Shown: positions 10,406 to 22,984, counted from the first letter of the stretch. The stretch is 64,000 nt of DNA from Choristoneura fumiferana (GCF_025370935.1 NC_133482.1:13962847-14026846); one strand, 5' to 3'. The notes: generated from the sequence alone by a model not told the origin. Numbers and translations are program-made.

Positions 10406-12344
10406 CGGACGTATTATTTTACTGGCAATTGAAGATATGATTGTAGTGGATAGGACTGTATTTAAAATAAAGGCGACTGCTTTTGGCAAAATCTTACTAT
10501 AATGTCAAATAAAACAAAATCTACTCCCGTCAGAAGCCCATAGAGAAAAACTAACATAAATATTATGTATAAAACCTAAACTGCAAACCTCCACAATGAT
10601 AAAATTTAAATATTTATTGGCAACTTTAACATCCAAATATTTTATTTCGTCAAACTCTTTGAGGTTACCTTGATGAAGACAGCAATTTCCATCATGAAGC
10701 ACAACACAATCTAAATATTTTTTTATGTTAACTCCATTAATTTTACGTTAAGTTCCTATAAATCCATGAAATATCATTCCGGCCAGAGAAATACACTTAA
10801 GTTGTATACTTAGCTCGCAGTTATTAGTCAAACGGGCTGAATCCTGTTAAGAATTTATGCACCGTAAATAGGTCACTTCAGACACTGATGCACTCTGAGA
10901 TGCATTTGCAAGTTTATGAACGTTTGTTTACTTGACTTCAAATCTATGTTAATGCGACTGATTTCCATTCCATTTCAATCGTGACAGTGTTTGAATCTGT
11001 GTTGTGTAAGTTTCAAGTCTTGTTTAACTTCGCATTGTACACAGTTTGAGCGTTTTTCACGTTTGTGTTTGGCGTTGTCTACTTAGAAATGGAAGTAGAC
11101 ATTATTGGAAATAAACTGGATTGATTACAATTTTCGTAGTATAGTCATTCTAATGTTACGCTCTTTTATTGCTTGTGTAACATATCTGTGTCATAATAGA
11201 GCCCGATAGTGACCACCAACAGGTGTGCCCAGTTATGGACTACCATGGGATGATACAGAATCGAAATATTCTTAAAATTATTCGCTCATTTGTGTCCAGT
11301 AAGCAGATGAGCAGCACCACACAATCATCAACATACATAACTATATCGTCCACATCGAGCGTTCACCAAAAGAAATGTGTAATCAAAATGAACGTTTAAC
11401 CCATAACCCAAGTTATATAAATCACTATTCATTCACATCCGTTCACATTATTCGATCCGGTTATATTTGCCCCAACTCTACCTTCAAGATCAACAATCAA
11501 TCTGTCAATCCCGTTTCGTATCAGACAGTTACAAATAAATAAAACTATACTGTCCTTCGTCTTGACATGGGCCGGTATTATTTGAAGAAACTAAAACAAA
11601 AGGAACTAAAACAAAACTGAGAAATGCCAGAAAGATAAACCATCGCCCGTATGTCTATCAGCTTCAAAATATCTATATAGGGTGGAACCGAAACAGTCGG
11701 TGACATTAATTTTGTTTCCTTCACGAATCCATTAGTCATTCGGCATCCAATAACAAAAGTCGAAGAGAATTACCGTTACACGGAAGCAACGGTTTTATAC
11801 GAGTCATCTTTAATCCTGATAATAATCCTGGTGTCTTGAAGGAACAAAGAATTTTGGGAGGCGAAGGATGAAAATGTTCCTGTAATAATGCACGCCGTAT
11901 GTAGCCTTTATGGCGTCATTATCCATACAGGATCCCTTTAATGAGTATTACGTGTTAATTTGCACCTTAGGAATTTTAATGTAAAGCTGGTACAGTCATG
12001 ATATGTTTAAAGGTGAAATGAACTGGGGTTAGCATTGAGAGAGAGTATTGAGATCAGTGTTACTTATAATAAGATCTAAGCTAATCGTGTAAGTATATTT
12101 TCTTCCATAACTTGCTAACTTAGAAAAGCTGAAAAAGTTCAATATCTCTAAAACGTCCACAAGTGATTCTGAATCATAATCTCTGCAAAAGTCAAATTTT
12201 TGAGTTATTATCGTAGTGGCCGAATGAATTGAGTAAAAGTGTTTTTTAGCTCCCGTGCCGTTTCTATTTTAATTTGAATTTGAAGATGTGTTTGTTGTTG
12301 ATATGGTTATTTGCATAAGATTGTGTTTGTTTTTGTCTGTAAGC
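10406..12344. other. No gene seen
   Basis: About 1.9 kb of low-complexity AT-rich DNA without convincing frames, palindromes or repeats that recur in the window. Confidence 0.55.
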
Positions 12345-12612
12345 TGCACTGCGTAATGTCACATTTCTCTCTTTTTAGGTTTAATTGTATGTCATGTATC
12401 ATCTTATGTTTGTCTAACTTGGTTTAGTTTTAAGTTACTGTGGATGTGGACCCACTGAAAATCAGCGTCGTGGCACCGTGTGCCATAACACATGCTGAGG
12501 GGTGTCCTTTTGTTGAACCAACTGCGTGTACATGTTTGTTTTTTTTTAGCTGTATTATTGTACCTACTTGTAGTTGTTCAAAAATAAATATTTTCTATTG
12601 TATTCTATTCCT
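12345..12612 (+). pseudogene. Probable LINE 3' end with TTCTA-type tail
   Basis: TGGCACCGTGTGCCATAACA, GCTGAGGGGTGTCCTTTTG and AAAAATAAATATTTTCTATT followed by short TTCTAT repeats look like a LINE 3' UTR and tail. The 74-codon frame across it is not convincing. Confidence 0.4.
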
Positions 12613-12949
12613 CGTATCATTGATTCTGAAACAAATACTAGTTATTTTTACCGCACCCGCATGACGCACTACCTATAAGACAGGTAACAACGCTAATAAA
12701 TTACGAAGCACTCCGCCGTAATTCAATCTCTACTAGCGCAGCAGATAAGTTGTTTTATTCAATCTATCATGCGGCTTATGAGATGGGAATTCTATTATCC
12801 TAGACTGATGTACGATTAGAATCGGGATGTTGTTTCCCACGTATTCGTATTACATTTAGATATCGCTTACAAATTAGTAAAGCAGAGGGATTTTATGACA
12901 TGATATTTAAGTATTTCATCTGTCAAGCGTATTTATAGACTGTCGCCTA

Positions 12950-13145
12950 TGACTTTTTTGCGAAGATTTAGTTTGTCCCTTATAGGTAACCACGGGAACT
13001 ACGCAATTTTTCGCAATTAAAATTATCCTGTTTTAACCCAAACCAGGACAAACTATCTGTAGCCCTAATTTCCATTGAGACGATTTTGCGTGATGAAGTA
13101 ACAAGCATCCAAACTTTCACATTTATAATATTATTTAGTAGGATA
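12950..13145 (+). mobile_element. SINE-like repeat F, decayed
   Basis: CCACGGGAACTACGCAATTT, GACAAACTATCTGTAGCCC, GATGAAGTAACAAGCATCC and TTTCACATTTATAATATTA are recognisable; the head is lost. Confidence 0.6.
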
Positions 13146-13944
13146 GTATGATATAAATAACGTCGGTTTCGTAAATACAAACTATGAAAATTTTCAAGTA
13201 TTCACAAGATACAGTTTTGTAACAGATAGACAAAATATTGAGCCTTAGCAACTATTACTTATTCTGTGTGTGGCCTTAGTAATAGGTTCGCGAATATTCA
13301 CGATGGCATACTTCGTCGGGTACGGAAGTCTAAAAAAAAAAAAAACCTTAAAATATCGTGACATTTTTCACGGTATTTCTAAAAATAAACAGGCATATTA
13401 CTTATGTAAACTGTGTGATCCGTAGGCACCCGTTTAGTGGAAGGCCGTAAGCGTTGTAATTTCAGACGGCTCCCGACTAATTTATTAGTCAAATTAGTAG
13501 GCGGACCGTAATGCGGAATGATAGTAGGCAACAAGATTAAAACTCACTTTGATGTGGTGAATGATTAATGCCTGTTAACGCTACAGTGTGATAATTACGA
13601 GATATTAGGTTGTAGGCTTGGTTTGAGCGGTGTGAAGGGTGTGTAACATTTGATTACGGCTGATATTATGTATGTCATTAACATTATATTTATTAGTATT
13701 TTCGTTTTACCAATGAATCCCACGTGGTGCCAATTTTTCCTGGGTAGTATATATAACAGAATTCTCGAGCTTGATTTTCACCCACATCTTACTGTCGTAT
13801 TTGACACGAAACTTGATAATTCTGCATGATTCTGTTAATGGTAGAGGCCGAAGCTATATGCGCTGAAACTCCAAGACAGAACAACGTAGCTGTTGGACTG
13901 GTTAGAACCTAGGCATTCATTGTTTAGTTAGGCCAAAGGCAAAT

Positions 13945-14186
13945 CCCACTAATATTATAAATGCGAATGTTTGTAAGTATGTTTGTTTCTTTTTTTTGTT
14001 TATTTGTTACCTCTTCACGTCTTAACCGCTGAACCTATTTAGATGAAATTTGGTATACAGATAGTTTGAGTTCCGAGGAAGGACATAGGATAGTTTTATC
14101 GCGGAAAATTTCATATTTGATATCCCGCTAGCGATAATCGATACACGAATTCTAAGCGAACGAAGTCGCGGGCAACAGCTAGTAGT
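13945..14186 (-). mobile_element. SINE-like repeat F
   Basis: CCCACTAATATTATAAATGC, TTACCTCTTCACGTCTTAAC, AGATGAAATTTGGTATACAG, GGACATAGGATAGTTTTATC and GAAGTCGCGGGCAACAGCTA show a near-complete reverse copy. Confidence 0.75.
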
Positions 14187-15636
14187 ATTTACAATTGAGG
14201 TAGATAGGTACTGGAAAGCTTTAATGTACTGAAATGGTTTTCATTAAATGTCTTAACTAAAACAAATAAAATAATCTAGTAAGGATAAGGAAATCCCTAT
14301 TGTTACGAAATAATAGAATGCGACGTTCTAACAACATAACTTTGATATCAAATAACAGCTGAACCGGTACCATTTTCTTTGTGATATGGATAGCTTTGTA
14401 AATGTGCCATCATTTTAGCTTTTATAATATTCAGGTAAACATGACGACTAACTACTGCTATTACTGCTATATAATTCTTGATTCCAAAGTAAATACCTTG
14501 GATTTAATCAATATATAGATGGTGAAACAGCGGGTTAGTTTCAAAAACAAATATCTGCAATACTTAGATAATATTTACGAATAAGACTCATATGAGTAGG
14601 ATAAAAAAATAGTATAAATGAGTCAGCATCCATATCAACATGGAAACGATAAAAATGATAATGGAGAGATAACAGTTATCAAAAAAATATATTTTTGTAA
14701 CGTTTTCAGTACCTACATCCAATGCAACAATTTGCCCCTATACCGTTGTGTATGATCTCAGATAAACACCAAGAAGATAGCCACTGACTCACTAAACATG
14801 TTTATTCGAAGAAGCGACAAACCATCATTGATGGTTGATATAGATTCGTGTCGTGATGCATGAAACGACAATTTATCGATGTAAAACAAACATTATGCAT
14901 CTTCACATCAACTTTTAAACATTTTCCAAATAATTTCAGCTGGGAAAAATAGATAAAGAAGGGAACAATAATCAACATACGGCATATTTTAACATCGATC
15001 ATGCATCGTTAGTCCAATTCTCACAGCACTTTGGAGGAACAAATTCTTATTTGGGCCAAAGCGCACGTTATAAGGTACTTACTCCACAACGCAAAGTATT
15101 TCTTAGAAGTCTTATAACATGTAAGCGAAAATGCATCTAAGGCTCACAGGAAACACAGAATAAAGTGGAGATAGAAAACGACATTTTTATTATTATAATG
15201 ACTAAGCGTGAACATATTATGATAAAATCCTTCTAATGGACAAAACCTTCCATATCCTTTCTCCTGCCTGATATAGTCTTTAATCAGCTGCTAGGGTATG
15301 CATAGAGTTGAAAAAGTTAGAGCTACTGTCGGTTAAATGAAATTTAGTCATACAAAACGACTACCTTGCAAAAGTTAAAAATAAAATTATCATATACAAT
15401 ATAACATCTCCATATTTTTTGGACAAACGGTTTACAAGATAGAGGGGGGGGGGACAGATTTTTTGCTACTTTGGGAGCGATTATTTCCGGAAATCTTCAC
15501 ATAATCAAAAAAGATTTTGAGAAACCTTACTATCTTTTCAAAAGATTTTTTTTTAATTTCTGTTACCTACGTATATGCCCCCCTTATAAATATTTATTTT
15601 TGTAATTTAACTACAAAACTAAATAGCGGCTTTGAC
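14187..15636. other. No gene seen
   Basis: AT-rich. GATGGTGAAACAGCG at 14519 resembles the end of the 141-bp hairpin MITE but has no second arm. Confidence 0.55.
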
Positions 15637-15780
15637 AAGACATCTGTACTCCAAATTTCATTGATATACATCTTGTAGTTTTCGAGTAAAATGCCTGTGA
15701 CATACGGACGGACAGACAGACAGACGGACTTGACGAAACTATAAGGGTTCCGTTTTTGCCATTTTGGCTCCGGAACCCTA
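15637..15780 (-). repeat. Repeat B start, truncated
   Basis: Minus-strand copy of the first part of repeat B: ACTCCAAATTTCATTGAT, a GGACAGACAGACAGAC run, GACGAAACTATAAGGGTTCC and the inverse CCGGAACCCTA. Confidence 0.65.
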
Positions 15781-15845
15781 AAAATGATTATTGTACCATC
15801 AAATGACTCCCCACAACAAAAATTAAATATGATAATGAAAATCAG

Positions 15846-15849
<4 letters not shown>

Positions 15850-15891
<42 letters not shown>
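15850..15891. repeat. (TA)21 microsatellite
   Basis: A pure run of TA dinucleotides, followed at 15902-15925 by three TTATAG units. Confidence 0.95.
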
Positions 15892-15896
<5 letters not shown>

Positions 15897-16907
15897 CATA
15901 ATTATAGTTATAGTTATAGGTATAGTTTTTTTATATATGAAGCATAAAATCAGCTAATAGTTTTAATTACACAACTAATGGCGTATTTATTACGACCGAT
16001 TGCAAGAAATATATTTAATTAACAATTCACTTTTTACCACTTTAATCGAAAGCAGGTTTACATATAATTTGATTCTCTAATTTAAAAAGATTACGGAGTT
16101 TGAAGCGTTTAAGAACAACTGCTATTTTTATTCATTTTGACATTAGTCTCCCATCACCCGCCTGTAAGTGGAGAACGCTGCAGTTAAGTTCCACGTCGTA
16201 GTAATAACTGTTGATTTGATTATACTCTCAGCTAAACGTACATTTCAATGGGAAATCAATCTCAAAACCGACGTAACACAAGCATAAATGCGAGGAATGC
16301 CCGCGTAATATGCAAATGCTAGATCTCTGATGATTTATATGCTAAGTACTTGTACGATTCCTTTGTGGTGCGCCTGCGCCCTTGGTGTGTCGATCGTGTC
16401 ATGATCGTTACACGGCTTAACAGAGCGAGACGTCGTACAATGCATTGTTAGATTGTTACTAACCTGATAAACCTACTCTATAATCGCTCGAGTAAACAGA
16501 GAACGCAGCTGGCACTGATTTAATTATATCTGGCTGTCTGAGACCTGTCTAAAGAGAAAATATGGGCAAGTTGTCATTTCAACTTTTTTTTTTTTTATGA
16601 ATATACTACTGTGCCACAATATGTTTTAGAGCACAGTACATCTATACCTAGTATCTAACAATATTCTAAATTTTTGGTTCAAATAAAATCACACCTATTT
16701 AATCTTTCACAAAATACCAACACCTCTTTCTTTCTTCATTGTGTCAAACCGGGAGCCATGTCACTGGCTTTTACGGCTATAATAAATGGGTATTATCATT
16801 TTTTATGCTTCCGTATTGTAAATTTGATTTTTATGAAAACAAACTGCAACTTATTACATGTCTACTCACAGTTTACTGAGTGAGTGAGGTTTCCAACATA
16901 ATATTAG

Positions 16908-17100
16908 CACCTGGGCGACCGAGCTCCGCTCGGGCTATACTCGGTACCACGCATTTTCCCAGAGATAGACCAAGCTAGATCGATTCGTCATCCCCAAAAA
17001 CCCCTGCATACCAAATTTCATCGAAATCGTGGAGCCGTTTCCGAGATCCCAGAATTGCGTTTGCTCGTTTAAAGGTATTAGATTCACTTATTTATAATAT
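16908..17100 (+). repeat. Dispersed 'ctgggcgaccgagc' repeat
   Basis: It has the head CCTGGGCGACCGAGCTCCGC and the typical CATCCCCAAAAACCCCTGCA, ACCAAATTTCATCGAAATCG and GGAGCCGTTTCCGAGATCCC segments of a short repeat I know from lepidopteran DNA. It has no coding frame. Confidence 0.6.
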
Positions 17101-17509
17101 ACATACAGCTCATATTTCCTCAACCTTGTATCGACTTTAGACTTGTGGTAAAGTCGTACGCGTGACCAATTTCATAAGAACTTGGCCAGCGCGCTCCCAT
17201 GTAATTACCAGTAGATATACTCTGCTAATTTAATTACTTTAACATGTTAAAAATAGACTAACATGTAATTGTGTATGATTCGAGGAGGCGTTGACTTGTT
17301 ACCCTTTTATCACAACGCTTTTGCGTCGCAGCGACATGTGTCAATCAATGTATTGATGTGTATTATGTTATTCAGATTATCAGTGGATCAAAATTTGATC
17401 TCTACTCTACTCAGAATTGAGAAATTTAGCCCATCAGGTAGACGACTGGGTCCACTCCTGATGGCAAGTACTAAGGCACCGACTTCAAACAAGTACCTAG
17501 ATTAAGGTT

Positions 17510-17812
17510 ACATCCCAGCCTATACACGTCCCACTGCTGGGCACAGGCCTCCTCTCAGAACAAGAGGGCTTGGGTCATAGTTCCCACGCGGGCCCAGTGC
17601 GGATTGGGAACTTCGCACGCACCATTGAATCGCTTCGCAGGTTTGTGCAGGTTTCCTCACGATGTTTTCCTTCACCGCAAAGCTCGTGGTAAATTTCAAA
17701 TGTAATTCCGCACATGAATTTCGAAAAACTCAGAGGTGCGAGCCGGGGTTCGAACCCACGACCCTCTGCTTGAGAGGCGATAGGTCAAACCACTAGGCCA
17801 CCATGGCTTCTT
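17510..17812 (-). mobile_element. tRNA-derived SINE with RTE-like 3' tail (full length)
   Basis: Read on the minus strand, it starts with a tRNA-like head containing a perfect A box TGGCCTAGTGG (17790-17800) and B box GGTTCGAACCC (17747-17757). Next comes a body with GAGTTTTTCGAAATTCATG and GTGAAGGAAAACATCGTGAG, then CCAGCAGTGGGACGTGTATA and GGCTGGGATG. This last part resembles the 3' end of the RTE LINE at 52.6 kb (CCAGCAGTGGACGTC...GGCTGACATG), so that LINE or a close relative probably supplies the machinery. The head would be transcribed by RNA polymerase III. Confidence 0.88.
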
Positions 17813-18779
17813 GATGGCACCATGGATTAAGGTTAAATAGGAGAAAAAGGTTTATTATTTTTTGCTTTTCTGTTCTTTTGGCGGTTTAATTTTTTTGTTA
17901 AAAAGTTTTTATTTTATACTTTTTTCCTACTTGGGGTAATTTTTTTCCAAATTTATATAATACCAATTTCAAGGAAGGCATCATTTTTGTATTTTTTTTC
18001 TGCGATTTGGTTTATAACTTCTTCAAGGGTGTTTTTGATTCAGCCATTATTGAATGCGATATAAACAATTTTTGCCTCGACAGATCGCAACAAGTGAATC
18101 GCAATGCTATTTATGCCTGGTCATACATTACAATAAGTGACTGAACAATCAATCATCCCCTGTTTTCCTACTCTTAGGGTAGGAATATTTTTCCCAAATT
18201 TAAATGGGACCAGGACCACCCTTGGAGTATACGCTTTCCAATAAAAAAAGAATTATCAAAATCGGACTATTCTGTAAAAAAATATGCGTGGTCATACATT
18301 AAAAAAAAAATAGACGCGTCGACTTGAGAACCTTCTCTGTTTTTTTCGTCAGTTAAAAAATGAATCAAGCACAGCTACTTGAAGATAATTATACAAGCTA
18401 AAAGTAATATCTGTATTCACGGCTTTAGTCGCGAGAGGTATTAGGCGGAAATTCAAAATTGATTACGTTGTTATAATTAATACTCTCAGGGCGTTGAAAA
18501 GATGATCATACCTGACAAAAATCCTCAAACCTCTTTAATATTAAGCCGATATATGTTACTCAATCATCTACGCAGTGTACCTATGTCTATTTAATACGCA
18601 ATCAGTATACTTAGAGAATCGGTGCGTGCTGTCAACTAATAAGGATGTCATGTTGTGTAGGCAGAGTATAATTTATACTCGTAAGCTTCGGCGGAGATGT
18701 GTTGATTTAATATTACGGAAATTTTCGAGTCCTTCGTGCAGTTATCACATCTATTTAAATTGAATGCTGTGATAAAATT

Positions 18780-19027
18780 ACAACCTTACAATTATAAATA
18801 CGAAAGTAACTCTGTCTGTCTGTCTGTTACCTCTGTATGGAGATAGTTTGAGACTTTTAGAAGAACATAGGATCTTTATATCCCGGAAAATTGTATAGTT
18901 CCCGCTGGACAGCGATAAACGAAATCTTCGCAGTCGCGAGTAACATTTAGTAAATAAATGATTTAGTAAGTAACATTTAGTAAATAAATCTTCACAGTGG
19001 CGAGTAACATTTAGTAAATAAAATCTA
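18780..19027 (-). mobile_element. SINE-like repeat F with a locally duplicated end
   Basis: ATTATAAATACGAAAGTAAC, a CTGTCTGTCTGTC run and GAACATAGGATCTTTATATC are a reverse copy of repeat F. Its outer end (GCGAGTAACATTTAGTAAAT) is then repeated about three times between 18930 and 19022, a local tandem duplication. Confidence 0.62.
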
Positions 19028-19479
19028 GCTTATTATTTATAGTCAATAATAGTATAATGGGTGTTATCGATATCTACTGCCACCGGTTTTACAATAGGTT
19101 CCCATCCCACCTCAACTTTATCTGTTAGAATTAACGAGACATTCATAATATTATAATCCTGCTACCTACTAATTACTAAATCACAATAGACGATTCTTTC
19201 ACCTTTCTTTGTTATAAACTTTCTGTCTACCGACCTAAGAAACCTAGGTTAGATTTTAATTTTATATTTTATTATCTATATGTTATTTTCTTTGCAAACG
19301 CCGCCAAGGAATTGAAGAAAGCTTTTATAATGAAGGTAACATTACGCAGACGCTTTTACTTTACGTAGGTTTTCGGGGTATAAATGTTTTGCTAAGTAAA
19401 ATATTGTAAATCTTAAGATTGTTTTTTTTTAATCTTTTTGTATATTTTATTTCAATTCCAAATTTTTACTTTTACGGTG

Positions 19480-19760
19480 GAGCGGTTACTTCCAATGGAA
19501 TGCCGAAAGTTTCTCGATGAGGGCTACGGCATAGATGTCGCTAGCGTCATTGCTTAAGTGGCTAAATAAGAAACAAACAAGCTGAGATATGTGGTGCATA
19601 GGAGAAATTCGTGTCTGTGCCGTTGACCAACAGTGGCGTAGCGGTATAGCACGCGGTACGGAATACCGAGGACCTGGGTTCGATTCCTAGTGTTGGTCTT
19701 ATTTTTCTGGTTTTTCTGTGCATCTATATTTCAGTTTGTATTTTCAATTGTAAATCTTGC
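19480..19760 (+). mobile_element. tRNA-derived SINE with near-intact tRNA-like fold
   Basis: Bases 19626-19700 can fold as a tRNA: the arms GACCAACA and TGTTGGTC pair fully, the A box is TGGCGTAGCGG, a 4-bp anticodon stem CGGT/ACCG holds a 7-base loop whose middle reads GGA (serine-like), and the T arm CTGGG-TTCGATT-CCTAG contains the B box. There is no room for the usual linker next to the acceptor stem, and T-rich DNA follows, so I call a SINE or tRNA relic rather than a working tRNA gene. The upstream part (TTACTTCCAATGGAATG to CTGTGCCGTTG) looks like the rest of the dispersed element. Confidence 0.6.
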
Positions 19761-19780
19761 TTTACACATGTAACACTCTA

Positions 19781-20467
19781 ACAGCCTTATTCATAAAAAG
19801 TTAGAGCCTCCTTGAAGGCTCCTTGAAGGCCCGATGCTAAAAAACATGATTCATAAACGTCTGTTAGCGCTAATCAGTCGATCAAGGCTCTGCTAAAGTT
19901 AGAGGACCGTAGACCCTCCTTTATCTCTCTGCTAAGTCACAAAATGGCCGCCACAAGTTTGAACAGCTGACTTTGACTAGAGCAAAAAACCATAGGTACC
20001 GAAGATATTTATAGTGAAGGCAGGGCTACGCAGATTAAAAAAAAAACAGGAAAATTTATTTTCAGGAATTTGTATTTAAAAATCCTCTAAATTAGCAACA
20101 ATAAATTAACAATAAATATGAAAAAAAAATAAGGATGATTAACATAATTATGGCTTTTTGCACAACATAAACATGCGGATCGGAAATGGCGGAAAACAAA
20201 CATCTCGCTTTTTATTTTTTTCCTGGTAATTTGCTGTCACTGCTGTCATTTTTTTTTTAATTATCGATTAGGCCATTTTTTGTCTTTGATTTGTCAAGGT
20301 GGCCAACATAACGCGTCTAATCCGTCTATCAGCAGCTCAACAACTAGCAGACTGCTAGCAAGCGTTTATGAATCATACTTCTTGACAACCGTCTAACAAG
20401 CTTAATCAGTCTGCTAAGTAACAGACCGATCAAACCTCAATTAAGGATTTTTTATGAATAAGGCTGT
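19781..20467. mobile_element. 687-bp TIR element, TSD TA
   Basis: ACAGCCTTATTCATAAAAA at the left and its inverse TTTTTATGAATAAGGCTGT at the right bound the element; TA flanks both sides. Inside both ends, ATGATTCATAAACG recurs in inverted orientation, so the subterminal regions are also partly symmetrical. No transposase frame is present, so it is a non-autonomous TIR element, most likely Tc1/mariner-like by its TA target. Confidence 0.75.
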
Positions 20468-21415
20468 TAATATTTATAAACACTGGCGATAAAAATCGTT
20501 TCCTTCTTTTTCTTTATGTACAAAGGCTTAGTGCTTGTCTGCTATTAAATTTCAAAAAACACGTTAAAATATTTCCAATAATCGAAAGAGAATAAAAAAT
20601 AAAAGAATTGCAGTTCCTTGATATATAAGACGATGTTTGTCTAAATAAAAATTAAAAACCTGATTACGTGAAAAACTTTAAATAAAAACTAAAAAGTTTT
20701 AAGTATTGTAGAAGCAGTGCAGCGAATTCATCAGTCGGGTCGGGACCCATTATCAGGAATTTTTGTAGGGCGTCGACTGTTAACTCGCTATATTATTACT
20801 TAACAGAGTACTAGACTTCTTTTTTTCTTTTTAGTTTTTTTTTTACTTCTTTACGCAGTTGTTACGCTCTCATGTATATTACAATTAAATTATTCGCGAT
20901 TCAGGCAACACTAATCATCAAAGCCAGCCAAATGTACTAAAAATATTTATTTACTTGACAAGTGCCATCTCAAGCAAAAAGGAAATAAAAACTGGGTCTA
21001 TATTTTTAACTAGTCACAATTCTAATATTTCTTCGAATGATCGAAGAAAGTGCGTATGAGTCGAGTCGACTGAAATAACTGACAGTTATCTATTTGTTAG
21101 CGCTGAGTAACCGGCGCCGGCGCGGTATTCTACACGCACGTAGGGCAACGATCTACTCTAAACGAACTACTTACGTAAATCGAAAAATATCTGCGTAAGT
21201 ACTAGCTAAATTATTTTGTACCTTTTTCAAGTGGCATCATTTAAAAAACTGTAATTCCTAAAATTTCTTCGGAAAAAACAAATGATAAGTATAGTTGATA
21301 ATGAAGTAAAAATCGGCCAAGTGCGTGTCGGGTAACGCATAGTGTACTTACGGTCATAAAAGTCCACGTGTATAAGATCCTTCCTTCCTTGGCTGTCACT
21401 ATTTTAACTTACATG

Positions 21416-21740
21416 CAGGGTGGAAAGTTGAGATGGGGCAGCAAGGGCAGCTACTAGATCCCTTGCTGCTACGCGAAAATGCTCTTAGGAGAACTTTACT
21501 AACTTTTACCTGCATGGAAAAAGTTTTCTTTGATTTGTGGGTGTTCTAGTACTCTAACTCTAACCTCAGTTGGTCTCAAATAGTGTTTTAATCCTTTATA
21601 GAAAATGGGACCGATTGGCATTCTAAAAAAAAGTCAAATCTGTCGATACTTTTTGTACTGTCTGTACTTTTTATCAAAAATCTGTGAATGACGATTGTCA
21701 TCACTCAACTCACTCTGCCTCATCTCAACTTTCCACCCTG
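21416..21740. mobile_element. 325-bp TIR element
   Basis: CAGGGTGGAAAGTTGAGATG at 21416 and its exact inverse ending at 21740 form terminal inverted repeats that continue with GGGCAG/CTGCCTC. It adjoins or interrupts the LINE fragment to the right. No coding frame of its own. Confidence 0.7.
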
Positions 21741-21744
21741 TATA

Positions 21745-22145
21745 CTGAGCGAGTGAGACCCATACGATTACGATTTACATTTAAAAAAAAACTTAGATTT
21801 TATAGCAAAGTCTATGTGATGTGTATCAAAATTTATAGTAAACTTCCAGACAGACTCAAAAGCATGAATTTGAAAGTATTTCGAAAAATGTTGCGAGCAT
21901 GGTTATCTGACAAATGTTATTATAGTATAAGCGAGTTCCTAATGGAGTAAGATGTGCAGCATGTTATTTAAGTACCTAACAATAATTTATTACTTATACT
22001 TAGTTTATAGTGTCCATGAAACCAGTTGACATAAAATTTGTACGCCTGTCTGTAGGCACAAGGAGGAGATCCATAATGTATTCATAGCTTAAGACCATTT
22101 TTGTAAACCCTCTTTGACAAATAAACATTATTATTATTATTATTA
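21745..22145 (+). pseudogene. 3' end of a Jockey/CR1-like LINE with (TTA)n tail
   Basis: The frame ending at 21950 carries YSKLPDRLKSMNLKVFRKML and LSDKCYYSISEFL, a short C-terminus typical of Jockey or CR1-like reverse transcriptase ORFs (KLYNKLP ... CYYS pattern). About 190 bases of 3' UTR follow, then AAATAAACATTATTATTATT. Only the last 60 or so codons remain. Confidence 0.6.
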
Positions 22146-22570
22146 AGTCTACTGCATATAATACATCTGCGATGGATAAACTAAACAAGCAAGATTGAGC
22201 GATTACCTAAATATTAATATAAATCACGACACACAGTCAAAAATCTTGACTGTAACGAAATCCGTTTCTTTTCCCCACAAACCCTCATACATAATAGTTT
22301 AACACCTAAAACCATTAGAAAACTTACACGGTCGTTTACCGCGTACTAGTTTCCGTACACCACCACAAACTTAGCATACGCGATGGTCAGAAGTGAAACT
22401 AAAGTTTTTAAGTGAAATTCTGTAATATTGTTTGATGGTGGCGCCGCCGTTAACAGCAAAGTTAAGTTTGCTGTGTCAGTTGTGGCGACTGTTCGTCATC
22501 ACCTGATCCTTGAACTTGTGAGGTGAATGATACGACCGCATTTGTTTTCAAATGGTTGCCATCGTTGCTT

Positions 22571-22856
22571 CTAACTGTTTATTAATGTAACCAGGTTACT
22601 ACTGTTTTTATCTTCATTGTCTTTTTTTTTCAGCTTTAGTAACACAAGGCTGTCATCTTTGGGACCAAGATCTCTTATCTTGCCATCTAAAGGTATCTTT
22701 TCTTCTGCTCTGTCAGGAAAGTTTTCTGTAAACAAACGAAGCGTTGCATTTTTACGGAACGGACGTAGTTTAACAAAAAGGATTCCAAACCTCAACAATT
22801 CGTTTTTTTATTTTGGATCCTGTTTCAGCAGAAACAAAAGCGAAATTAAAGAATAA
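22571..22856 (-). pseudogene. Unidentified coding-like fragment
   Basis: The minus frame 22798-22571 reads as ordinary soluble protein: KLRPFRKNATLRLF, ENFPDRAEEKIPLDGK, IRDLGPKDDSLVLLKLKKK, ending with a stop. Upstream on the same strand, related-looking codons continue in another frame (SKIKKRIVEVWNPF), suggesting a frameshifted relic. The plus frame over the same bases is also open (79 codons) and is preceded by a TTTTTTTTTCAG acceptor-like tract, so strand is not certain. I do not recognise the family. A worn transposon ORF or processed pseudogene is more likely than a living exon. Confidence 0.3.
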
Positions 22857-22984
22857 CATGACAGTGCTTTGGATCGTTTTTGTTAAATTACGTCCTACGG
22901 TCCTACGTACACAATTTGCGTCCGCAAGTCGTTACAATTTCAAAGTTAAATCAATTTGTGGCACTGATCCCTGAAATTTCGTTC

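Noticed and set aside
17730..17810. Minus-strand tRNA gene
   Set aside because: A and B boxes are good, but the sequence continues into a SINE body with other copies, and the acceptor arms do not pair.
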